A stretch of 18,554 nucleotides of DNA from Prolixibacteraceae bacterium (GTDB lineage: Bacteria > Bacteroidota > Bacteroidia > Bacteroidales > Prolixibacteraceae): the NCBI GenBank assembly GCA_023228025.1, contig JALOCD010000089.1, forward strand, positions 1 through 18,554, given 5' to 3'. Within the stretch, counting starts at the first letter, position 1, and every line of letters starts with the position of its first letter. The notes under the pieces are model-generated. The model was not told where the DNA came from, did no database searches, and saw only the letters and a program-made list of their open reading frames with translations. This document shows positions 1-6,374 of this stretch, one piece after another. Both the position numbers and the translations under genes were made by a program.

Positions 1-636
1 ATAGTCGGCCTTTTCGGCAACCAGAATGGCGGTGCTCTTCTCATTTACGGCCCCGCTGGCCAAAAATCTGGCCGATCCAAGCAATACATAAACGGATTTA
101 GCATTTTTGGCCACGTTACTTGCCAGCTGGTTCTCCACATCCATCAGGCAGGCTCCCAGCTTAACAAGTGAAGTAGCAGACATGGCATTGTCACTCGTTG
201 TTGAATTTATTTCTTTGATCTGGTCTCCTATCTCATAGACGACCAGATTGTAACTTTTTGATTTTGAAAGATATGTTGTGACGGGTTCTGAATTCTTATA
301 TGGATCCAAAATCAAATGATCAGTTTTTGTATATCTATCCATCCTGGCCGAAATGTCCCCATCCTCTGCAAAACCAATATTTACCACCAAAATTTTTAAA
401 GTGTCCAGTCTGTTAAGCGGCAATAGTTGCCCGCTGTTTTTAAGGATCACCAACGAGTTTTTAGCCTCCTCACGACTTATCACCCGAAACGTACGCAATG
501 GGGTGATTGCTTTGGAATAGGAACTTTTGGCAGGATGAGCGGTGCGGGCTACTTTCACCGTTTTACCTTTTTTTTGGGCGGGAAGGGCAATCGAAAAGAT
601 AACGCAAAAGAGTAGCAGCAATATTTTTTTTGACAT
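1..636 (-). CDS. Secreted protein with GH3 C-terminal-like domain, 3' end outside window (partial)
   Basis: Reading leftward from ATG at 636-634, an uninterrupted frame of 212 codons runs off the left edge. Residues 1-20 form a signal peptide (MSKK, hydrophobic core LLLLFCVIF, cleavage near LPA|Q), so the product is exported. After a short basic linker (about 21-50), residues 52-75 (ISREEAKNSLVILKN, then LLPL) resemble the segment that opens the C-terminal domain of family 3 glycoside hydrolases. The later stretch AKSVYVLLGSARFL (about 180-193) fits a core strand of the same fold. The GH3 N-terminal TIM barrel with its KH and D catalytic motifs is absent: the C-domain-like part follows the signal peptide almost directly. 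In Bacteroidota GH3 N-acetylglucosaminidases this domain often precedes a serine beta-lactamase-like domain, which could lie beyond the edge. It is divergent from namZ, suggesting a shared role in peptidoglycan sugar turnover. Domain assignment is by motif resemblance only. Confidence 0.6.
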   Translation of the reverse strand, partial: MSKKILLLLFCVIFSIALPAQKKGKTVKVARTAHPAKSSYSKAITPLRTFRVISREEAKNSLVILKNSGQLLPLNRLDTLKILVVNIGFAEDGDISARMDRYTKTDHLILDPYKNSEPVTTYLSKSKSYNLVVYEIGDQIKEINSTTSDNAMSATSLVKLGACLMDVENQLASNVAKNAKSVYVLLGSARFLASGAVNEKSTAILVAEKADY

Positions 637-865
637 CAGAAAAGTTTCATCAGTATATAATTCTATTTTTTAATGGTCTGATGGAATACCCACCTATTCA
701 TTTTCAGTTGGTGAGATGATTGTCTCATGGGTATTTCAATGGAAAACATTGGCCAAAACTAACCAAAAGCTCCCAAATCCGAAATTATATCCGACCACAA
801 AATTGGTAGGACAAAAAAATGATTTGTACCGCCGATATCCCTATCTTAGCAAAAAAAACAATCTT
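637..865. other. Divergent intergenic region between the GH3-C-like gene and namZ
   Basis: This 229-nt gap should hold promoters for both flanking genes. I see no clean TAnnTTTG box with a well-spaced upstream TTG on either strand. It contains an imperfect inverted pair, GGAATACCCA (683-692) and TGGGTATTTC (728-737), 9 of 10 bases complementary, with a smaller GAGA/TCTC pair between. This could be an operator or leader structure, but nothing proves it. An in-frame ATG at 716 would add 50 residues to NamZ before its signal peptide; I treat that stretch as non-coding. Confidence 0.4.
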
Positions 866-2071
866 ATGGCACGAGATTATCTTTCAACCACAAGTCGATC
901 TTTCCATTCTGTAAATCGGATCAAGATCCTAGTTTTGATGATCCTCCTGTTTTTCAGCATTCTTTCCCAGGCACAGAAAGGTGTGCCTGTTTGCGGTGCA
1001 GAGCGTCCTGATCTTTACTTATCCAGCCTGAAAGGCCTTCGTCTCGGCTTGGTAGTTAACCACACATCTACCGTCAATGGTGAGCATCTGATCGATTTTT
1101 TACAAGCAAAAGGCATTACCATGAAGGCCCTCTTTGCACCGGAACATGGCTTGAGGGGAGAGGCAGATGCCGGCGAAAAAATCGCTAATTCAGTGGATGC
1201 CAAAACCGGAATTCCCATTATCTCGATTTATGGCAAAAATAACCGGCCAACGACTGAGCAACTTGCAGATATTGATCTCATCATTTACGACATCCAGGAT
1301 GTAGGTTGCAGATTTTATACCTACATCAGTACATTGCATTATGTAATGGAAGCTTGTGCCGAAAATGGCAAGAGGCTGCTGGTATTGGACCGACCCAATC
1401 CCAATGGGGATTACTGTGCTGGACCGATCCTTAAACCAGCTTTCAGATCGGGTGTAGGGGTCGATCCGATTCCGGTTGTGCATGGATGTACAGTGGGTGA
1501 ACTGGCTCAAATGATCAATGGAGAGGGGTGGTTGAAAAATGGCCTCAAATGCGACCTTAAGGTCATTCCTGTAAAGAATTACGTGCACTTGTCGGTTTAT
1601 TCCCCACCCATCAAACCCTCCCCCAACCTTCCCAACTACACTTCCATCAGGCTTTACCCCTCCCTCTGCTTTTTTGAATCCACCAGTGTAAGCATTGGAA
1701 GGGGAACGACCTTTCCCTTCCAGGTAATTGGTTTTCCGGATCAGAAATTCGGTGGATTTTCATTTACTCCACAAAGCCTTAAAGGGTTTGAGATGAACCC
1801 TATTCAAAAAGACAAAATCTGTTATGGAGAGGATTTGAGGAACCTGAAAGAGATTCCAAAATTCACGTTAAAATATTTTCTTGACTGGTATGGCAAGTTT
1901 GGGCAGACAAGTGAATTCCTCACGAAAGTACGGTGGTTCAACTTGCTAATGGGAGATGATCGGATCCTGACCATGATCCAGGCCGGCAAAAGTGAAAAAG
2001 AGATCACCGATAGCTGGCAGGAGGAGTTAGAAAGATACAAGGTTGTTCGATCTAAATATTTACTATACTGA
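866..2071 (+). CDS. namZ: NamZ-family exo-beta-N-acetylmuramidase (DUF1343, GH171)
   Basis: The product is 401 residues from ATG 866, the usual family size. NamZ enzymes remove terminal N-acetylmuramic acid from the non-reducing end of peptidoglycan fragments. A signal peptide (hydrophobic core about 21-34, cleavage near SQAQ) puts it in the periplasm or outside. Family motifs in order: GLVVNHTS (61-68), FAPEHGLRG (90-98), YDIQDVGCRFYTYI (141-154), LDRPNPNG (174-181), VVHGCTVGELA (204-214), PSPNLPNYTS (251-260), SIGRGTTFPFQ (276-286), and the C-terminal WQEELERYKVVRSKYLLY region. I chose ATG 866 over the in-frame ATG at 716 because 866 places the hydrophobic core near the N-terminus; the N-region is still rather long, about 20 residues. 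The stop codon's last base is the first base of a large inverted repeat. The following symporter suggests uptake of the released sugar. The family call is firm; the exact substrate is inferred. Confidence 0.92.
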   Translation: MARDYLSTTSRSFHSVNRIKILVLMILLFFSILSQAQKGVPVCGAERPDLYLSSLKGLRLGLVVNHTSTVNGEHLIDFLQAKGITMKALFAPEHGLRGEADAGEKIANSVDAKTGIPIISIYGKNNRPTTEQLADIDLIIYDIQDVGCRFYTYISTLHYVMEACAENGKRLLVLDRPNPNGDYCAGPILKPAFRSGVGVDPIPVVHGCTVGELAQMINGEGWLKNGLKCDLKVIPVKNYVHLSVYSPPIKPSPNLPNYTSIRLYPSLCFFESTSVSIGRGTTFPFQVIGFPDQKFGGFSFTPQSLKGFEMNPIQKDKICYGEDLRNLKEIPKFTLKYFLDWYGKFGQTSEFLTKVRWFNLLMGDDRILTMIQAGKSEKEITDSWQEELERYKVVRSKYLLY

Positions 2072-2182
2072 AGTGCGCTAAAGTGACTAAAGTGAACTAG
2101 AGTGCCTAAAGTTAGGAATCCATAACTCGAGGCACTAAGTACTTTAGGCACTCTAGTCACTTTAGTGCACTTTAGCGCACTT
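2071..2182. repeat. Intergenic long inverted repeat made of 9-10 nt AGTGnCTAA-type units (copy 1)
   Basis: Left arm 2071-2112 and right arm 2141-2182 are each 42 nt and pair over essentially their full length, with only a one-base bulge on each side. The loop is 28 nt (2113-2140). Each arm is an array of four degenerate units: AGTGCGCTAA, AGTGACTAA, AGTGAACTAG, AGTGCCTAA on the left, and the matching set on the right. The palindrome AAGTACTT sits at the loop/right-arm junction (2137-2144). The element starts on the last base of the namZ stop and ends 4 nt before the symporter ATG. There is no T-run after the stem, so it is not a typical intrinsic terminator. A related copy lies at 6197-6298. 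Confidence 0.9.
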
Positions 2183-2186
2183 TCCT

Positions 2187-3629
2187 ATGAACCCACTCCT
2201 CGTTGCATCGCTCCTTTCAGGTTATTTCGTATTGCTGATTTTGGTGGCTTATTTGACCAGCAGATCTGCCACAACCGATACTTTCTTTACGGCCAACCGA
2301 AAATCGCCTTGGTTTGTTGTGGCATTCGGCATGATAGGGACCACCATTTCCGGGGTAACATTTATTTCCGTTCCGGGGGAGGTTGGTAACTCTGCCTTTA
2401 CCTATTTTCAATTTATCCTTGGGAATTTTATTGGGTACATGGTGGTAGCCTTCATTCTTTTGCCGGTCTACTACCGGATGAACCTGATATCCATCTACAC
2501 CTATCTGGAGGAGCGTCTGGGATTTTATGCCTACAAATCAGGTTCTTTCTTTTTTCTGCTCTCGCGTACCATCGGTGCAGCATTCAGGATGTACCTGGTA
2601 GCTGAGGTCTTGCAACTTGCTTTTTTTGCCCATTTTGGCATACCATTTGGCGTCACGGTGCTGATAAGCATATTACTTATTTGGATTTATACGACCAAAG
2701 GCGGTGTAAAAACAATTATCTGGACCGATTCCCTCCAGACCATTTTTCTGATTTCAGCGGTGATTCTAACCATCTATTTCATCTTCAATAGTCTAGGCTG
2801 GAACTTCGGACAGATGATCCAGCAGGTACAGGAGAGTCCACATTCAAAAGTATTTGACTGGGACTGGAGATCAGGGAGATTTTTCTTCAAACAGTTCCTC
2901 GCGGGAATCTTCATCACAATTGTCATGTCTGGACTCGATCAGGACATGATGCAGAAGAACTTAACCTGTAAAAACCTGAAGGAAGCGCAGAAAAACATGC
3001 TGACTTTCAGCGTAATATTTGTTGCCGTCGTGTGGATGTTCCTGACTCTGGGGGCACTGCTTTATATCTATGCAGAGTCCCACCAAATCGTCCTGCCTCA
3101 AAAGAGTGATGACCTCTACCCGTTGCTGGCCATCAACCACATGAACCTTATGATCGGTATCTTCTTTTTGCTGGGCATCACGGCCGCCAATTATGCCAGT
3201 GCAGATTCCGCATTAACATCCTTGACTACTGCATTTTGCATAGATTTTCTTAATTTCGGAAAACGTGAAGACCAAAACAAAAAGCGTCTTTTGAAAATTA
3301 CACACATTGGGTTTTCATTGCTTCTGTTTTTGGTGATAATGATTTTTAAGGCGGTCAACAACCAAAGTGTCGTGATGGCCGTATTTAAGGTGGCCGGGCT
3401 CACCTATGGCCCTCTCCTTGGGCTCTTTGCATTCGGCATGCTCACAAAATTAAAGATCAAAGACCATCTGGTACCACTGGTAGTCATTGCTGCACCTACG
3501 CTTTCCTGGGTACTGAACAATTTTTCAGAACAATTACTCAATGGATATCAAATTGGATTTGAATTAATTATAATTAACGGGGCATTTACCTTTCTTGGAC
3601 TATTCCTAATTAGAATCCGTCAAAAATAA
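2187..3629 (+). CDS. Sodium:solute symporter (SSS/SLC5 family)
   Basis: This 480-residue protein is very hydrophobic, and its length fits the 12-13 membrane helices usual in sodium-coupled symporters of the SSS family. The first helix begins almost at the start (MNPLLVASLLSGYFVLLILV). Family signatures include ISIYTYLEERLGFYAYKSG near residues 92-110, a basic-residue-containing helix pair with RTIGAAFRMYL after it, and SADSALTSLTTAF near 338-350, the helix that normally carries sodium-site hydroxyl residues. Substrate cannot be read from sequence. Because it follows namZ directly, muramic acid or a related amino sugar is a reasonable guess; lactate, glucose, proline and other substrates also occur in the family. 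The ATG is only 4 nt after a large inverted repeat, so if co-transcribed with namZ its initiation site would abut a stable stem. Confidence 0.88.
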   Translation: MNPLLVASLLSGYFVLLILVAYLTSRSATTDTFFTANRKSPWFVVAFGMIGTTISGVTFISVPGEVGNSAFTYFQFILGNFIGYMVVAFILLPVYYRMNLISIYTYLEERLGFYAYKSGSFFFLLSRTIGAAFRMYLVAEVLQLAFFAHFGIPFGVTVLISILLIWIYTTKGGVKTIIWTDSLQTIFLISAVILTIYFIFNSLGWNFGQMIQQVQESPHSKVFDWDWRSGRFFFKQFLAGIFITIVMSGLDQDMMQKNLTCKNLKEAQKNMLTFSVIFVAVVWMFLTLGALLYIYAESHQIVLPQKSDDLYPLLAINHMNLMIGIFFLLGITAANYASADSALTSLTTAFCIDFLNFGKREDQNKKRLLKITHIGFSLLLFLVIMIFKAVNNQSVVMAVFKVAGLTYGPLLGLFAFGMLTKLKIKDHLVPLVVIAAPTLSWVLNNFSEQLLNGYQIGFELIIINGAFTFLGLFLIRIRQK

Positions 3630-3642
3630 ATTTCGTTAAAAA

Positions 3643-3674
3643 TTGTTAAATTTCAATTTTTTTCATTATATTTG
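3643..3674 (+). promoter_or_regulatory. Bacteroidota-type promoter upstream of the beta-helix lipoprotein gene
   Basis: TATATTTG at 3667-3674 is an exact match to the Bacteroidota -7 box TAnnTTTG. An upstream TTG at 3643-3645 leaves a 21-nt spacer, close to the usual -33/-7 spacing. The surroundings are AT-rich and the predicted transcript start near 3681 gives a leader of about 55 nt. It lies in a 107-nt gap after the symporter, implying that the next two genes form their own transcript. Confidence 0.6.
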
Positions 3675-3736
3675 ATAAACTACTTTGCGGTTACATCGTC
3701 TTAGTAGTAAAATCTTCCCTTAAATACCATCCCGGT

Positions 3737-5161
3737 ATGAAAAGCTTATTCATGACATTGGTCGTTGTTCTGACAATCTTCTTGATTAGCAGTTGTCAGA
3801 AAGAGCATGAAAGTGATACAAATGGAAGATTGCTCTCTTTTTCCACCGACACGGTAGCATTTGATACCATATTTACCTCCATCGGCTCACCAACCAAGAA
3901 TTTAAGGGTTTATAATGCAACGAACGATAGGGTCATTGTCTCATCCATCCGTTTGGCAGGTGGGGAGAACAGCGGATTCAGGTTAAACATTAATGGTGAG
4001 GCAACAAATGAAATCCTTAATGTGGAAATTCCGGCACGAGACAGTATTTTCATCTTTGTTGAGGCAACTTTGAACAAATTGGGCGCCCATCAGATCATGG
4101 TAGCGGAGGACTCCATCCTCTTTAAGGTAAACAGCAAGGAGCAAAAAGTGAGGTTGTTGGCATGGGGCCAGGACTTCAAACTTATCCGTTCGGAGATGAT
4201 TAAAACCACTACATGGACCAAAGAAAAACCCTACCTGATCTATGGTTATGCCTATGTTGATTCGTGCCAGAAGCTGACCATTGATCCCGGCTGTAACATT
4301 TATTTTCACAAGAATGCCGGATTGTTCATCAAAGGGTCATTGGTGGTAAGTGGAACAACCGCAGATCCAGTCGTGTTCAAGGGCGACCGACTGGAAACCG
4401 GATATGCCAATTTGCCGGATCAATGGAACGGGATAACCCTGCTCTCGGGAAGTCACAACAACATCATTGACCATTCCATTATTAAAAATGCCAACATCGG
4501 ATTGCAGGTTGGCAATATCGAAAAAGAAGGCTATGCTTCTGTTACACTGTCAAATACGCGTATTGAAAACATGAGCTGGTCGGGCATATGGGCCATGAAA
4601 TCGAAAATTCTGGCATACAACTGTGTCATCGCGAACATTGGTTACTACAATACGGCGCTCCTTTTAGGCGGTGACTATCAATTCTACCATACCACCTTTG
4701 CCAACTATAACACAGATAATATCAGGCCATTTCGGAATAACGAAACATTGACCCTTTCCAATTACCTGGTCAATAGCGCCAATGGCACAAAGTATGTTGG
4801 GGATCTTACCCAAGCCGTTTTTGGGAATTGCATCATTAGTGGGGTTAATCCTGATGAACTCAAAATTTCGATGGACAAGCAAGGAAAATCCAATTACCTG
4901 TTTGACCATTGTCTGATTCAGATTTCCGACACGTTCAAATTACCAAATCCCGACCGATTCGTCAGTCTGCAACGCAATATCAATCCAAAGTTCATCAATC
5001 CCCAAAGAGGAATCTACGAACTTGACACTTTGTCTGCGGCTAAAGACAAGGGCAAAGAGGCCTTTTCAAAGATATATTCTATTGATTTTAAGGGAATTGA
5101 CAGAAATAACGATACAGGTCCTGACCTGGGCGCCTTTGAGCGCGTTGAGAAGAAAAAATAA
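3737..5161 (+). CDS. Beta-helix lipoprotein, probably surface exposed
   Basis: The 474-residue product starts with a lipoprotein signal peptide: hydrophobic core 4-17 and lipobox ISSC with the lipidated Cys at 20. The next residues, QKEHE, resemble the acidic lipoprotein export signal (for example QKDDE) that sends Bacteroidota lipoproteins to the cell surface. Residues about 33-145 look like an all-beta Ig-like domain (SFSTDTVAFDTIFTSIGS, then evenly spaced short strands). From about 175 to 430 there are short repeating strands with Asn- and Gly-rich turns (HNNIIDHSIIKNANIGLQVG) typical of a right-handed parallel beta-helix. The end, IDRNNDTGPDLGAFE (about 454-468), matches a choice-of-anchor Q type ending. 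Such proteins bind or cleave polysaccharides, but I see no catalytic signature. It is 5 nt upstream of a secreted nuclease-like gene, so the two are probably co-transcribed. Confidence 0.75.
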   Translation: MKSLFMTLVVVLTIFLISSCQKEHESDTNGRLLSFSTDTVAFDTIFTSIGSPTKNLRVYNATNDRVIVSSIRLAGGENSGFRLNINGEATNEILNVEIPARDSIFIFVEATLNKLGAHQIMVAEDSILFKVNSKEQKVRLLAWGQDFKLIRSEMIKTTTWTKEKPYLIYGYAYVDSCQKLTIDPGCNIYFHKNAGLFIKGSLVVSGTTADPVVFKGDRLETGYANLPDQWNGITLLSGSHNNIIDHSIIKNANIGLQVGNIEKEGYASVTLSNTRIENMSWSGIWAMKSKILAYNCVIANIGYYNTALLLGGDYQFYHTTFANYNTDNIRPFRNNETLTLSNYLVNSANGTKYVGDLTQAVFGNCIISGVNPDELKISMDKQGKSNYLFDHCLIQISDTFKLPNPDRFVSLQRNINPKFINPQRGIYELDTLSAAKDKGKEAFSKIYSIDFKGIDRNNDTGPDLGAFERVEKKK

Positions 5162-5166
5162 GGACC

Positions 5167-6228
5167 ATGCGTGCAAGCACAATTCTTCAGGTATGGGTTT
5201 TTTTGCTTATTGTTTCTCTCCCTTATGAAATTTCCGGGCAAAACAAAGCAATAAAGAACTATAGGATAATCTTTTACAATACCGAAAACCTTTTTGACCC
5301 TTTCGATGATCCGGCAACCAACGATGGTGAATATACCCCCGAGGGAAAGTGTCATTGGACTATTTCAAGGCTAAACCAAAAGGTAATGATGGTTTACCGC
5401 GCCATCATATCAGCTTCCAATGGTGAATTTCCAGATATTATCGGCTTGGCAGAGATTGAGAATCTTTGGGTCCTCGAGTATTTGCTAAAAAAGAGTCCGC
5501 TCAAAGAGGCCAATTATGGTATTGTACACAAGGAATCCCCCGACTCAAGAGGTATTGATGTTGCCCTGCTCTACCGCAAGGAGTTTGTGGTTCCGGTTGA
5601 TCTTGATTTTATTCCGGTGCATGGCTATGGATCATCGCATTTTGCATCAAGGGATATCCTGCATTTCAAGGCACAACTTAACAATGAGGTGATCCACTTT
5701 TTCGTGAACCATTGGCCTTCAAGAAGTGGCGGATACATGGAGACGCTAGGAAAAAGAAATATTGCCGCAAGAATTGTTCGGAAAACGATTGATTCCCTGC
5801 TAATCATCAACCCTCAAAGCAAACTGTTGCTGATGGGCGATTTCAATGCGACTCCGGATGAAGATTGCTTTACAAAAATATTGGGAGCAACCGGCGAGGT
5901 TCACTCTTCCGAAGGGAAAACCCTATTCAATCTTTCCAAAAATTGGATGGACGAAGGAAAAGGTACCATACGAACCAAAGGTAAATGGGAAATTTTTGAC
6001 CAGTTCATCTGCTCACACAATCTCCTTAATTCAAGCGGATTACAGATATATCAGCCTGAAACTTCTATCTGCACTGACGATTTTTTAATGGAGGAGGACA
6101 AAAGATATTTAGGCAAGAAACCATTCCGCACCAATCTTGGACCGGTTTACCACGGTGGAGTTAGTGATCACCTTCCCATCTCCACGGTAATACGGGAAAA
6201 AGTGACTAAAGTGTCTAAAATGCGCTAA
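5167..6228 (+). CDS. Secreted endonuclease/exonuclease/phosphatase-family (EEP) protein
   Basis: The product has 353 residues. A signal peptide (core VWVFLLIVSL, cleavage near ISG|Q at 24-25) indicates export. The DNase I-like metal phosphohydrolase fold is supported by motifs in order: FYNTENLFD (36-44), GLAEIEN (93-99) with the metal-binding Glu96, RGIDVALLY (128-136), NHWPSR (181-186) with His182, MGDFNATPDE (223-232) with Asp225 and Asn227, and SDHLPI (333-338) with catalytic His335. All key residues appear present, so it is probably active on DNA, RNA or another phosphoester; family members vary. The gene follows the beta-helix lipoprotein by 5 nt, with AGGA before the ATG. The last nine codons (KVTKVSKMR) and the stop are written in the repeated AGTGnCTAA units of the downstream element, so the natural C-terminus may have been replaced. 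Confidence 0.85.
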   Translation: MRASTILQVWVFLLIVSLPYEISGQNKAIKNYRIIFYNTENLFDPFDDPATNDGEYTPEGKCHWTISRLNQKVMMVYRAIISASNGEFPDIIGLAEIENLWVLEYLLKKSPLKEANYGIVHKESPDSRGIDVALLYRKEFVVPVDLDFIPVHGYGSSHFASRDILHFKAQLNNEVIHFFVNHWPSRSGGYMETLGKRNIAARIVRKTIDSLLIINPQSKLLLMGDFNATPDEDCFTKILGATGEVHSSEGKTLFNLSKNWMDEGKGTIRTKGKWEIFDQFICSHNLLNSSGLQIYQPETSICTDDFLMEEDKRYLGKKPFRTNLGPVYHGGVSDHLPISTVIREKVTKVSKMR

Positions 6229-6298
6229 AGTGCCTAAAGTACTTATCAACAGCAAATTTTGTCCGTAGCTCCAAACTTTAGACACTTTAGGCACTTTT
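6197..6298. repeat. Intergenic inverted repeat of AGTGnCTAA units (copy 2)
   Basis: The left part (6197-6244) is an array of units AGTGACTAA, AGTGTCTAA, AATGCGCTAA, AGTGCCTAA ending in AAGTACTT. The right part (6277-6298) is the complement of 6198-6219 with one mismatch in 22. An alternative pairing can use the inner unit ending near 6240. It shares both the unit design and the AAGTACTT palindrome (6237-6244) with the element at 2071-2182, but is shorter and less perfect. The left arm lies inside the nuclease coding region and supplies its last codons and stop. Confidence 0.85.
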
Positions 6299-6374
6299 AA
6301 CTTTTAATTAACAACTCCACTTTAAACGCTTAGGCTCCGACTGTGTCAAAACCTGTAAACAACAGAATTGATAC
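6299..6374. other. Remaining gap before the outer-membrane barrel gene
   Basis: The stretch is AT-rich with no clear TAnnTTTG box. CACTTTAAACGCTTAGGC near 6318-6335 resembles a decayed repeat unit of the neighbouring element. Some promoter for the next gene is expected here, but I cannot place it. Confidence 0.3.

Noticed and set aside
427..615. Small + strand reading frame opposite the first gene
   Set aside because: The minus strand here encodes a signal peptide and GH3-C-like motifs; the + frame has no recognisable feature.
716..865. Upstream in-frame extension of NamZ from ATG 716
   Set aside because: It would put 50 polar residues before a clear signal peptide, and the protein from 866 already has full family length.
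2071..2182. CRISPR array or intrinsic terminator interpretation of the repeat
   Set aside because: Units are 9-10 nt with no spacers, which excludes CRISPR; the stem is much longer than a usual terminator and lacks a following T-run.
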